Of a stretch of DNA of 64,000 nt, positions 11,201 to 23,041 are shown one piece after another; position 1 is the first letter of the stretch; every line of letters begins with the position of its first letter. The translations under genes and the position numbers were made by a program. The stretch comes from Escallonia rubra (taxonomy: Eukaryota; Streptophyta; Magnoliopsida; Escalloniales; Escalloniaceae): assembly GCA_033065855.1 (NCBI GenBank), contig JAVXUO010001587.1, positions 632,501 through 696,500 on the forward strand, given 5' to 3'. The notes beneath the pieces are model-generated. The model saw only the letters and a list, made by a program, of their open reading frames with translations, was not told the DNA's origin and searched no databases.

Positions 11201-11489
11201 CCCAAACCCAATCCCACGCAGTAATCTTTTCTGGGTTCTGTTCAATTTCCAGGCGTTGAAATTATCGCTTACTTCTACCGTGTTGACAAGTGCTCTTTCC
11301 TACGAATTAATAAATATTATTTAAGCAAAATAAACACTATACAACGTTCGCAACTGAAATACGTAAGCAAAATAAACGATATAAACGATAAAATAAGTAT
11401 CTTACTCCACCATCCCATATGAGCGTACTGATATGGGATGCTTGGTCGTATAATACGGACGAATCTTCTGGTCCAGGGTTGAAATCCAT
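8262..11489 (-). pseudogene. Plant-mobile-domain plus Ulp1-like cysteine protease gene of the MULE (five exons, two apparent lesions)
   Basis: Exons on minus: 11489-11406, 11299-10652, 10551-9926, 9839-8661 and 8573-8262, all with GT...AG junctions. The order gives about 949 codons. The N-terminal half is a plant mobile domain (PMD): DPSVLY-like start, FTHGQIFQQLDRHLIGALVERW, FPLGEMTITLEDVGFILGLP, GDYAWGAATLAYLYRAL, and WPRLCAWEYSW. A proline-rich repeat linker follows. The C-terminal part is a C48 Ulp1-type protease with its residues kept: His in GHSHWYLV (8780-8778), Asp in VIDSL (8729-8727), Gln in PKQRNTS (8480-8478) and Cys in SDCGVF (8462-8460). Such proteases cut SUMO-type tags. Two defects: exon 3 needs one more G in a five-G run near 10400 to stay in frame, and a TAA at 9216-9218 interrupts exon 4. 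Both could be real decay; the homopolymer one could also be an assembly error. Phases fit everywhere else. Confidence 0.8.
9225..9389 (-). repeat. 33 bp coding minisatellite (YPPVDPPEGVQ repeats)
   Basis: About five copies of a 33 bp unit lie inside exon 4 of the PMD-Ulp1 gene. They encode an 11-residue proline-rich repeat that links the mobile domain to the protease. Copy number is likely polymorphic. Confidence 0.9.
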
Positions 11490-11960
11490 TTTTTGCAACT
11501 GAAATAATGGAAAGAGGGCAAGGTTGGAAGCGTAAACATTCCCAAACATACAACGCTAGCATATTCAGCGCTAGCATGTGATCAGATAATACGCAATACA
11601 CATATATAATATATATGTATATACATTGACAAACGCTAGCATAGTGCCTATCTACTTGCCAACGCCGCAAGATGAACTCTAGATTATGAACAAAGTAAGG
11701 ATTAGTTTGTGAACTTACGTGATTGATGAGACGATTAAAGGATTTCTTGCAAAGAAATTGCGCCGATCTACTTGCCAACGCCGCTGGTTTGATCGTGAGA
11801 AGAAGGAATAGTTTGATTGTGAGAAGAAGGAATGAATAGAAGTTTAGAAGGATTGGAATGCTTGCCACCGTCCGCTACACTGTGTTGCGGACGCTGGGAT
11901 AACGACAAAGTATTGATCGTGCATCGACTGATGTGACAACTGTCAGGGGGAAGTGGGTAA

Positions 11961-12192
11961 CAGTCGTCCGCTAGACAGTGTAGCGGACTACTTTTTGTTG
12001 GCCCAAGAATGTCGTCCGCTAGACTGTGTAGCGGACGGGTGAGCGAGGGCAAGATGGTAAAAAGATCTGTCCGCGAGACTGTGTAGCGGACGACTGACAG
12101 CGCCGCAAAAAAAAGTGATCTGGACCGTCCATCCCTTCGGGATGGACGGCCAGATCGCGCTGGCAAGATATCCTATTTTGCCTACGCGGTCA
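11961..12192 (-). repeat. Right terminal inverted repeat of the MULE
   Basis: Reverse complement of 3331-3540 with three palindromic units and one more just inside at 11869-11893. It differs by an insertion of about 22 bp near 12118-12142, itself a small hairpin (GTCCATCC, TTCGGG-type loop, GGATGGAC). Confidence 0.9.
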
Positions 12193-12203
12193 AGGGATCA
12201 GCT

Positions 12204-12206
<3 letters not shown>

Positions 12207-12256
<50 letters not shown>
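12207..12256. repeat. (TA)n microsatellite at right MULE end
   Basis: About 50 bp of pure TA directly follows CAGCTCCC, the last non-repetitive bases of the element. Confidence 0.9.
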
Positions 12257-12259
<3 letters not shown>

Positions 12260-14454
12260 CTTACCATTATGTGGCTTAGACAAACGGTGACGGGGCAAAA
12301 AAACTTACAACAACCTAACTATTTAGATTCCTTTCTACTTGTGGATTCATGGATTTGGATCTCTACATTTCTTTAAAGAAAATTGATGGTCCAAGTTCGC
12401 CTTATTTTTGTCACTATATAATTGTCAAACGGAATCATCTAATAGTTAAAGTCTCAGCCATTCATTTCTTTTCATTATTGGAGATGGACCTGCGTTCTGG
12501 ATTGAAACTGAAGTGGTTATAAGTTTGTCTCCAACCTGCGTTCTGGATTGAAACTGAAGTGGTTGGGATTCTATAATTCGCAAATGGACTAAAAGCACTA
12601 GTCATGTTGATACATCTATAGTAATTAAATTGAGATGTCAAACTTTGGGTCTACTTCTTCACCCCCAAAAAAATTAAGTTTGCTTGAAGGAAACGCGCCA
12701 ACCAAATGGAGACCATGACAGTTTACTAGGACTTGCATGTTAGAGAAGTCAGTAACTCTTTGCATGATAAATTTTTTGATAACAATCTCTATGTCGCTAA
12801 AGAAGTAAAAAGGGTAGTTAAAATGCTTTATGCTATTCTCTAACCTGTAAGGCCTCTTTTCTGGACACCTGTAATTAGGGACATTCTTTTCCAGTTATAG
12901 CGATGCTTTCCTAGTTCAAACATGTACCTCTTTTCAAGAAGCCCTTTTTTCTATATTTTCAGACAGATCTGAAGAAAGTGTAAACAACAATTTAACAATT
13001 CCATAACTTCTGGTGAGAGAAACACGAAGGTGGGATAGTAGATGCCAGGAGTATTACAACGCGAAATTTTCTGTGCATATGTCGTCTCAATCAAGAAGAT
13101 GAATTATAGTGAAATTACGGCTTCATCTTGACTTACATGGAGGAAGTTCCTTGCTAGATGGTGGCGGTGAAACAACACTGCCGGCGGTAAACTTGTCCGT
13201 GCCCCAGTGACCTCGACGGCGACAAGGCCGATTTTGTATGATGGGCGGTGTCTTTCGGAACCCCAGCCCATGAAGTGAAAAGCTCTTCTGACCGGAGCGG
13301 AGAAAGGCGGGGCAAAAGCACTTGGATGGTTCTTTTCTTTGTAGAGGACCGCAAAGCAGAGGAAAGCCAAGTCATGGTTTTGAATCGGGAAACTTCAGCT
13401 CAGCGGATTCAGTGTTTTCGCTTTCTTCTAAACAAGAAGAGCAATTTCAGGTTTTGGATTGATGTAACGTGTCTGCAAATTTATTTCCAAGAAAGTCTAC
13501 CTTTCTTTTCTTGTATTACGTATTGATGATTTAAGATCCCATGGTGGGTGCATGTGCGCTTTTTAATTTGATAATGAGAATCAACTTGAATGTTGAGAAG
13601 TCAACTTTGTGTTCTTGAACCTTGGGTAACAAAAAATTAACATAGATATACTTTCTGGTAGAAATATCATTAGAGGAGGCACACGCAGACACTTTTTCTG
13701 GGTACAACCGGAATATTCTTGGAAAAAAATCCAAAAAGTAAGTTCTACCATTCTACCATATATGAACAATTAATATTTGTCCCACGACATTTATAGTACG
13801 TGAAACAAGACCGAAAAGAAAAACTATATGTTTGATCGATACGATCTAGCATGATTCGACTACGATTTACTGAGCTTCTCCTTATATCTTACTTTCTGTA
13901 ACCTTGTAGGACCAGGAGAGTGCACTTCAACCTTCTTTACCTAAATACTTATTAGGCCCCATACGCTTACCGTAGTTGTTTTATGTTTTCATTTTTATGA
14001 TTTTCATATTCAGTTTGAAAATTCGTTCATGTACTTTTATCATTTTCACAACAAAAAAAATTAGCTATTTTTTATATATTGGGTTAAGTTTGAGTGAAAA
14101 AAGCTGAAAACATCTAAAAGGTGTTTTCAGTTGTTTGTGACTATTTGAGTAATTTTATCCAAAACGAAAACAGAAAATGGTAAAAGAAAGCAAAAAAAGA
14201 ATCTTTTTCATCATCATTGCTAAAAACAGAAAACGAATATGGTAAGCGTACGGGGCCAACTTTCAATAAGAGAGAGAGAGAGAGAGAAACAAAGTTGGTG
14301 TTCCTCTGTTCCCAAAAAAAATGCGGTTACCCTAGTATGTATTTATAATAATTTTTCTTTCCCTGTATAGGAAGGGATCCTAAAGGGAGCTTCTTCTAGA
14401 TACTTTTTAATCTCAAAACCATATCCAGAACCTATTAATTACAATTAAAAACAA
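12257..14454. other. Intergenic stretch, no gene recognised
   Basis: AT-rich DNA. A roughly 32 bp direct duplication (ACCTGCGTTCTGGATTGAAA plus 12 bp) occurs at about 12487 and 12533. A more GC-balanced patch at 13100-13530 has open frames of 70-90 residues on both strands, none recognisable. A (GA)n tract lies at about 14269-14287. Confidence 0.5.
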
Positions 14455-14457
14455 TAA

Positions 14458-15797
14458 GAGTGTGTTTGAAACCATGAAATTGATGGAATTTCACTTCAAA
14501 TACTTATATTAAGTTGTTTGTAACATTAAAAATCAAATCGGAATTGCATTTCATGGGATTTGACTAGATTTGTTTCTATAGTGTGAAATCCGATGAAAAA
14601 TGGTCGGATTTCACGGGATTTCGATTTACTTGAATTAAAAGTAATTATTTACATATCTTACTCTTTTTCTAGATCTCTCCAATAATGAACCGACCACCAC
14701 CATCTTCATTGCCGCTACCGCCATACCACTTTTACTACCACCACCGGTACCCACTACTGCCACCACCACCACCACCACCGACACCACTACTACCACCATT
14801 ACTGCCACCACTGTCGTCGCCACCACCACTACAGCCATTGCCACCGCCACCGCCACTGTCGATGCCGCCACAACCACCGCTAACACTACCGCCACTGCCA
14901 CCACCACTACAACCACCGCCACCACTATCGTCACCGCCAACACCGCCAGTAGTGCCACAACTACTACTGTCGCTGCCACTACTGCCACCACCACTGCCAT
15001 TGCATCCCAACCACTACCGCCACCGCTACCACCGCCAGTACTGCCACAACTACCACAACAACCACCGTCGCCATCACTATTACCACCACCACCGCCACCA
15101 CCACCACCACTGTCACCACCAAAGCCACCGGCCAATAATGCCACCACCACTACCGCCACCACAACCGCCAGGACTGCCATAACTACCACCGTCGCCACCA
15201 CCACTGCCACCACTATTGCCACTCGCCACCACTGTCACCGCCGCAGCCACCACCACCACCGTCGCCACCACTACTGCCACCACCACCACCATTGCCACCA
15301 CTACTGCCACCACCACCACCATCACCACTACCACCATAATTGCTGCAACCACCAGCACCATCACCACCGCCGACATCACTACTACCACCGTCACCGCCGC
15401 CGCCGCCGCCGCCACCGCCACCACTACTGCCACCGGCATCACTATTGGCGTCAGTTGACGACCACCAGTTACACCTTGTTACACCTCAATACCACCACTA
15501 CCATCATTACCATCACTTGACTACCTCACCACTTTCACCGTCTATGTATCTACCCCGTGCAGTGCTGCCACCACCATGTGGTGGCAGTAGCACACTTGAA
15601 ACCATTTACCGTAATTTATTTTTCATCGTAAGTCAAGGATATAATTGTCTAAAAATTTATTACCTTTTCATTTTCTCTGTTCTCCAAACACAAAATTGGA
15701 TTTCCGTGATTTGAATTCCCTTTCGTTCCAAACAAAAAGAAATTTCAATTCCAAATCTGAAATCCAAATCCTAAAAGAATTGGTTCCAAACGGACCG
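14458..15797 (+). mobile_element. PIF/Harbinger-like non-autonomous element with trinucleotide core, copy 1
   Basis: Ends are GAGTGTGTTTGAAACCA and, from the other side, CGGTCCGTTTGGAACCA, resembling the GGG(N)YGTTTGG ends of Tourist/PIF elements. A TAA target duplication flanks it (14455-14457 and 15798-15800). The core at about 14690-15460 is a degenerate CCACCA/CCACCG trinucleotide array. Open frames across the array, reading Pro, Thr, Ala, His or Val runs, come from its composition and are not genes. Copy 2 at 49916-51159 has the same flanks, core and orientation. Confidence 0.8.
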
Positions 15798-15800
15798 TAA

Positions 15801-16295
15801 GTTCCAGTAATTGCACTATAGTGCAGGAAATAATGTTTAGTCCCTTATTACTAGTTATAAAAAATTGCACCTTGTAGAAATATCAAAGCAATATATATTG
15901 CAAACTTGAGTTCATCACTATCTCAGAACTGTGAATTTTTACATTAGTATTATCGGGAAAAATTTGTTATTAGAACACAGTATTATTCAAATTGAACGTG
16001 TTCAATTGACTACGCTAATGCACTAATATTTAACTGGAAGTCTGAACTTCCATGGTTATAATAAAACATCTCACTAAGCACTACAACCTACTATATGATT
16101 TCTCTAAATTCTTCTGAGGTTGTGAAAATATTTGAAGCACTACAACCATCTCATTAGGCACTACAACATAGTTTAGTACATGTATCATATGATTTATATC
16201 TTCCGAGTATAAGTACATAAATTGTGTTAAATTTAATATTGAGATAAAATTATAACATACATGATCAATTTTAAAGATATGCAATACTATAAAAT
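15801..16295. other. Short AT-rich spacer, no feature seen
   Basis: About 0.5 kb between the Harbinger-like element and the CACTA element. A CACTACAACC/ATCTCATTAGGC motif recurs near 16078 and 16138. No gene recognised. Confidence 0.5.
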
Positions 16296-16298
16296 GTA

Positions 16299-16520
16299 CA
16301 CTACAGGAAACAGGGGCTTTAGCGACCGCGTTTTGTGACCGCCAAAATATGCGGTCGCTGAACTCAAGTTTAGCGACCGATTTAGCGACTGCTCTATTTC
16401 GCAGTCGCTAAAGATTCATGGTCAACGAAAACTTGGCTTTAGCGACCTAATTTTGAGACTGCCGTGGCCATCGCTAAATTAGAGAAACATTTGGCAACTG
16501 AGTTTGGCCGTCGCTAAATA
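16299..16520. repeat. Left subterminal repeats of the CACTA element
   Basis: Several direct and inverted copies of TTTAGCGACCG and GCGGTCGCT occur. In En/Spm such motifs bind the TNPA protein. Confidence 0.85.
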
Positions 16521-18879
16521 TTTAGTCAAATTTTAGTTTTAAAAAAAAACAAAATTGAATTTTTGTCTTAAATTTTTGGTCACTTCCCAGCTATTGCCAA
16601 TTACAAACGGGACAGATCTGGGCGCTAAGCTAAGATCTCCTGATTCAATAGCTGCTCCTTCTTTCCTCTGTCTCCTTTTCCCTTCGCACAGTTCGCCTCC
16701 GCTCTATTGAAAAGTCTCCATTCTTTCCTCTGTCTCTCTTTCGCCCAGATTCTTTGCTTCCGCTAAAACTAGCGACCACCATCGTACACAATCTTCTACC
16801 ATATTCTACCCACCCCTCTACAATCGCCGCTCATCACGCCCTTAAGGCTTCCGTGGCCGCGGCCGCGCGCCAAATCGTGATTTTCAGCCGCCGTCAACAG
16901 TTGCTCTAGACTGTCTACAACTTCCTTCTGGTATGCCTGATCTTTCACCCCTCAATTTTATACCAACAAGAAATTCTTTGATTCATCACGGTTGTACAAA
17001 TCTGAGGAGGGTTTACTGCACCACTGCCAAGTGTTTGTTGGGCAGCTAGGGCTTGTACGATCATTCCCACGTCACAATAATGGCCAATCTGGTTCATAAG
17101 TTAATGTTAGGGTTACTAGCCTTTTCGGATTGGTTGGGTTGGCAGTGGTGCATTAGGTCCCGCACATATAGAGGGGGATAGAGTGGCCAGAAAATGGCGC
17201 TGATGTAGAGCTAAAGTAGCTACGCTGGATGACTAGCAATTGGGTGTTGACTTGTGTGCCCTAATTGCAGCATCATCTTTCACTCCCTGAGCTCTGTTAT
17301 TGCATTCTTTTTCTCGTGTTGTTGTGTGGTGGTTCGTAACTGCCATTAATTCTAGTTCTGTGTAGCTACATATGCATAAAAACTTTGGCAGAAATTAGGT
17401 CCCCTGGAATTTGTATAGCATTTTTGCATTTTTTTTCCCTCCTGACTTGGGATTTGGAATTCGCATATATAAATGATTTGGCTTTTGAACTCTATTGCAC
17501 GTCTAAACTTGTAGAAGAGTCATTGTAGAAGAGGCTTGACTTTCCTTTTCTTGATCCCCCCCCCCCCCCCCCCCCCCAATGGGTTTTGCTATGATGCCTA
17601 ATCCCAGGTGGTTGTGGTCCTTGGCTATGATTCATTGCATGCTGTATAATTCTTTTGCCAAGAAGCTAGATAAGTCCTTCTGTAGTCATATGTATTAATG
17701 ATGTGTGTGTGTGTTTTCGGTAATGATTGTGATTCTAACCTTAGCTCCAAAACTTGATTTTCATAATGACCAAATAAATTTTGAAAGTTGGTACTATGTA
17801 ATCACTTTTTTGTACCAATAAAGATGCAAGTTGTTTTTCTATGGGTACTGTTTTGTATTTTTTATGGTTTAAACAACGAATTTACTCCATGATTTTAAGT
17901 AGTCCGGCCACATACAAGTTGTTTTAGGCATCAAGGTACATTCATTGCTAAATCTAGTTAATTGAAATCTATGTACAAAACTTGTATGTGACTGAACTAA
18001 TTTTATTGGTTAAATAACAATTTAATTAAATCTGGTTAGATAAATTATTGTTGGTGTCACTTCAACATGCTAAAGAAGTGAAATAACACACGTGTCCATT
18101 TATTTTGCTTTTGGGAATACTGAGAGTTTAATTTTTGGTTTTCTTCTTAGGTTTGGAGTATTGATAGCCTAAAGTCCGTTCTTTTGGACCTAAGTGTCCT
18201 GTTACTGGGAAGAGAATCCAAGGGGTATGTATTTCTGCTACTTACTTTTGATTTTAATGGTTTTAATGTTGCTGGAAAAGAACATCGTTTTAATTCATTA
18301 GGTAAACTTGCAGTATGTGTAAAGCATGCAATCTATATTTTATGTTTTGCGTTGTAGTTTCTTTGTTCTTATGGATATGTTGGATGCATACTGTGTTTTG
18401 CTTTACATGCCTTGTTAGTTGTCTTTAGAATGTCTCGTAGTTTCAAGACAACATAGTATTTCAGATGGTTTTTACTAGCGCATGTTGGATTAGCTGTCTT
18501 AGCTTGTTTGTTTGGCAGATTTTAAAAGCATACTTGTTCATTTGAGAATTGAGATTGTTGATGGAGGGTGGGACCCAATTGGATTGAAATATCGGATACG
18601 TGCATTTTAAACAACTTTTTTCCCATTTGAGCATTGATTATTTGATTTTTAATTTTAGATTGTTAATTATGCATTGAGCATTTGAGAATTGAGATTGTTG
18701 ATGGAGGATGGGACCCAATTGGATTGAGATATCAGATATGTGATTTAGTTGAATGGTGGGTTAAAATTAGGTTAATTAGATTAACGCGGTAATGAAACAT
18801 GACATGGTGGGTTGAAATTAGGTTAATAAGGTTCATCTTCCATGGGGTGAAATTCTGGTTCCACCCTGAATTCGCCCTA
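16521..18879. other. CACTA 5' leader region, no coding sequence recognised
   Basis: A pyrimidine-rich segment at 16650-16920 looks like a transcribed leader, followed by T-rich intron-like sequence. A run of about 22 C lies near 17557-17578. A direct repeat beginning TTTGAGAATTGAGATTGTTG is found at about 18539 and 18680. Confidence 0.5.
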
Positions 18880-19315
18880 ATCAACATTGATTAATCTTGA
18901 TTAGTGCTAATCAACACTTATTAGCACTGATCAACACTGATTAGGCTAATCAGCCCTCATTATCCCTAATTAGCCTATATTAACACTTACTAGCCCTGAT
19001 TAGCACCTAGGAACCACGGACACTAAATAGCCCTAATTAGCAATGTTCAGCTCTAATTAACACTGATGGACACTAAAAAACCCTAATTAGCCGTAATTAG
19101 AACTAATCAGCCCTAATTAACATCAAATCATCCTAATTAGCAATAATCAGCCCTGACTAACCCTAATTAACACCGATGGATATTAAATTGCCCTAATTAT
19201 CCCTGATTAAACTAATAAACACTGATTAGGCTAATCAGCCCTAATTAACACTGATTAGCCCAAATTATCCCTAATTATCCCATATTATCCCTACTTAACA
19301 CTGAGTAACACTCAC
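18880..19315. repeat. Degenerate AACACTGATTAGCCCTAATTA minisatellite inside CACTA
   Basis: More than 20 imperfect copies of an 11-12 bp motif around GATTAGCCCTAATTA lie just upstream of the TNP2 start. It resembles a telomere repeat only superficially, since the CCCTAAT units are not in register. Confidence 0.8.
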
Positions 19316-19414
19316 TTGTAAGTGATCGCATGATATATATGTTTCAAATTGAAGGTTGATTTTGAACTCGACTTGTATAGGTTTAACAGGTAGTGAGAGA
19401 TATATATCATGTAA

Positions 19415-22400
19415 GTGGATAGAAGTTGGATACAACGAATGATTGCTCCAAGTGAGATTGGGGTATCGGAAGAGTTTAGACAGGGAGTGAACGGGTTTAT
19501 TCTATTTGCTTTGAATGAACGGGAGTTTGTGGATGATGGCACGATTAAATGTTTGTGCAATGATTGTCAACTGTTAAGTTGGAAAGCCATCGACGATGTA
19601 ACTTTTGATATGTTTCGTAGAGGTTTTATGAGTAACTATACGAATTGGACTCAGCACGGGGAACCAATTCTGAGGGTGCCCACTGAGGTCACCGCTGAGT
19701 TCAGACAGCACAGTCATAGAGATCTAGGATTTTCCCAGTATCAACATATGGTAACGTAAGCTTGGCCGAGTGGGATTAATTGGGATAACTATTTTAACGA
19801 TAGTAATCCTACTGTGGAAGAAGAGCCCAACCCGGTCGCACGAAAATTTTATAAATTGTTAAACGACTATGCGGAGCCGATATGGAATGGACGTACAAAG
19901 CACAACAAGTTATCTGCTGTGACAATGATGCTACTCTAAACGTCTGAGCATGGTCTAAGTGATAGGGGTTTTGATGCTTTTTTTAAGCTTAATTAAGAAA
20001 TGTTGGCAGAGGAGGAGAAGTTGCCTGAAACGTACTATAATGCTAAGAAAATGATGATAAAACTTGGTTTGGGGTACTAGAAGATAGATGCGTGTAATAA
20101 TGATTGTGTCTTATTTTGGAAGGAGAACAATGACTTGAGCGAGTGTCCGGTTTGTGGCCACGCAAGGTATAAACTGACGAGTGGGAATAAAAGAAAGATA
20201 GCATGGAAGATATTGCGGTACTTCCCGCTGACACCAAGGCTTCAAAGGTTGTATTACTCTTCTAAAATGGCAGAGCACATGAGATGGCATAGCAATGTTC
20301 GCAGCAAAGTTCTTGATTTATTGAGACATTCTGCCGATGGAGGCAGGGAAGGAATTTGATTGCAAACGCCCATCCTTTGATGCAGAGGTTCGAAATGTGT
20401 GACTTGGGCTCGCTACTGATGTGTTTAATCCTTTTGGGCACTCTAGCACACCCTACTCTACGTGGCCTATGATCATTGTCCCGTATAACCTTCATCCAGA
20501 CATGTGTATGAAGAAGCAATTCATGTTTTTATCATTACTCATTCCTGGACCTACGAGCCTGGGTAGAAATATAGACGTGTACTTACGGCCGTTGATCGAT
20601 GAGTTAAAAAATCTATGGGAAGTTGGAGCCCTAGCATTTGATGCATCTATTAAACAGAACTTCAACTTGAGGGCATCAGTCATGTGGACTATCAATGACT
20701 TCCCTGCATATGGTATGTTGTGTGGGTGGAGTACACACGGAAGGTTGGCATGTCCTTATTGTATGGAAGTGAGTAATGCTTTCACCTTAAAGCACGTTGG
20801 GGGGGGGGGAGGCTTTCTTTTGGGGTTGTCATAGAAAATTCTTATAGCCTAATCATCCATTTTGAAGGCAAAAAGATAAATTTGATAAAACTGTGGAGCG
20901 TCGCGTTGAAACACGTGATAGATTGTCTGGCGAGGAAGTGTATATGTGCGTAAATGACCTTGACATGGATGCGGTACCATTTGGAAAGTGTGGTGCTAGT
21001 TTAAAGTTCCTGGATTTGAAAAAAACACACCTGGAAGAAAATGTGCATCTTTTGGGAGCTGCCTTCTTGGCCGACCCTCCTTCTGCGCAACAATCTCGAT
21101 GTTATGTACATTGAGAAAAATGTTTTTGAAAATGTGTTTAATACAGCCATGAATGTCAAGGGCAAATCAAAAGATCACTTAAAAGCACACAGAGATATGC
21201 AGGTGATGGGTATACGGCGTGAATTGCATCCACGAATGGTTAATGGTAAGCTAGTTTTGCCCAAAGCAGTATATACATTGGATAAAAAGCAGATACAACA
21301 GGTGTACGAGTGGATTAAATAGTTGAAACTGCCAGATGGCTATGCATATAATATATCACGCTGTTGCAACCTTGCAGATTGTAGGTTTTATGGTCTAAAA
21401 AGTCACGATTGTCATGTATTCATGGAAAGATTTATACCAATTGTCTTTCGTGACCACTTGCCGAAACCAGTAAATGAAGCATTGACTGAACTTAGTCATT
21501 TCTTCCGGGATTTGGGCTCAAAGGTGCTCCGAGAGAGTGATGTTAAGATTCTTGAGGAAAACATTGTTGAGACAGTGTGCAAGTTGGAGAAAATATTTCC
21601 TCCGTCCTTCTTTGACTCGATGGAGCATTTGACCATTCACTTAGCATATGAGGCTAGAGTGGGCGGACCTGTGCAGTATCGATGGATGTATCCATTTGAG
21701 ACACATCCATCAATTACTTGCACACATGCGTTGATTACTAAAATCAATTCTTATTTCTTACATAGGTATAAGTTTGACCTTAAGAAACAGGTGCGAAACA
21801 AAGCCCGGGTTGAAGGTTCAATTGCAGAGGCTTACATCCTTGAGGAGCTTACCAACTTCTGCTCCCTTTACTTTGAGACTGATGTTGATACAAAGATGAA
21901 TCGACTTGGGCGCAATGACGATAGGGTCGTTACAGAATTCGATGAGCGTCTTTACATATTCAAACATCTTGGTCGTGCACTTGGAGCAAGGAGTGGTCGA
22001 TATCTATCTAAGGAGGAGTATGTTGCCGCAACATTGTACAGTCTCATGAATTGCAATGAAGTTGCACCATTCATAGTGTAAGTAGTTGTGTACATATCTT
22101 CCTTCTCATAGTATTCACTAACATAATATAATGACGATGCTATATCACATGCAGTGAATATGATGAGAAAGTGTTATTAGCAAACCCTGGGATATCAGAT
22201 GGACAACTTGAAAAAATACAAAACAACGCCTTCCCTTAGTGGTTTCGACAGCGCGTAAGTTCTAAAACCTACAGTTCATTTCTAATAAATATTGCATGTA
22301 ATAACCTAATACTCTGTGCAAATTGTTTGTTGTTGTAGACCGCCCATGATGGAGTTGATGTCCGTCTCAAATTGCTTGCTGCTAGCCCTAGTAGACTAGT

Positions 22401-23041
22401 ATCATATCATAAAGGGTACATTGTCAACGGGTTTAGGTTTAACACGATGAAAGTTGACCTTACTAAACAAACCCAAAACAATGGAGTTTTGATCAAAGGT
22501 GACTGTTATAATGATGGCGAGCATTATTTTATGGGCAGTTGGAGGAGGTTGTTGAACTAGACTATTATGGCAGTGGTAATCGACTGGTAATGTTCAGGTG
22601 CAAATGGTTTGACATTACCGCTGATCTCCGAGTTAGTCGACATGTGTCTACATTAATATGAGGTCAAGCCTCGGAACGTACGAACCATTTCTATTTGCAG
22701 CTTAGGCAACGCAGGTCTTCTATGCAAAAGGTGTGACAAGGAAGGATCCAAATTGGCATACTGTTATCAAGACCAAAAGAGGCTTTGTTGATGATGATGT
22801 GTTCGTTGAGATGTACCAAGAGGATGATGCTGCCACAGTGATACCGCTTCAGGAGAATGACGAAGTTGTTGATGAGCCTCTTTGCGATTTAGGCCATGCT
22901 GGAGAAGATGTCGATGCTGAAGCCCTCTGTGATGATGATGGTGATGGTGACGACGACGATACTGAGGAAGACGTTCATGACGAAGAAGAAGACGATGAAG
23001 ATGAAGATGAAGGGGACGAAGATGACGACGTTGTCTATTAG
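19415..23041 (+). pseudogene. TNP2-like CACTA transposase, broken
   Basis: Family domains appear in the normal order. A transposase-associated N-terminal domain reads MDRSWIQRMIAPSEIGVSEE and later YTNWTQHGE (19415-19690). The Transposase_21 core includes ECPVCGHARYK, WPMIIVPYNLHPDMCMK, IDVYLRPLIDELKNLW and GWSTHGRLACPYCM (20080-20840). KTHLEENVHLLGAAF and the region around 21050-21320 follow. A DUF4218 part reads MEHLTIHLAYEARVGGPVQY and FDERLYIFKHLGR (21440-22080). A DUF4216 part has VNGFRFNTMK and QNNGVLIKGD (22380-22700), then an acidic tail. In-frame stops sit at about 19757, 19936 and 19996, after 20090 (GY-stop-KIDAC), at 20356 and at 21319, with frame changes near 20800, 21110 and 22640. 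Some stops look like single-base changes in conserved codons. It cannot encode an active transposase as it stands. Confidence 0.9.

Larger units (their letters stand above)
3331..12206. mobile_element. Mutator-like element (MULE) carrying transposase, B3 and PMD-Ulp1 genes
   Basis: The element is bounded by inverted repeats that start TGACCGCGTAGGCAAAAT at 3331 and end with its complement at 12192. The right end has a further 14 bp (AGGGATCAGCTCCC), itself nearly self-complementary, which the left end lacks. Inside are a full-length MULE transposase gene on plus (4097-6394), a B3-domain gene on plus (6942-7405) and a PMD-Ulp1 gene on minus (8262-11489). Hairpin-type repeats separate the genes. 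No 9 bp target duplication can be read because both flanks are (TA)n. The transposase and B3 frames are open, so the element may be young or recently autonomous. MULEs carrying ULP1-like genes are known in Arabidopsis (Kaonashi type). The addition of a B3 gene is what stands out here. Confidence 0.85.

Noticed and set aside
13104-13526. Overlapping 88-92 codon frames on both strands
   Set aside because: No family resemblance; could be a gene edge but nothing supports it.
14635-15450. Long open frames on both strands encoding Pro, Thr, Val, Gly or His runs
   Set aside because: They lie in a CCACCA/CCACCG array with almost no stop codons; the same happens in the second element copy. Composition explains them.
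18880-19315. Interstitial telomere repeat
   Set aside because: CCCTAAT words alternate with TAGC/AACACT and never form TTTAGGG tandem runs.
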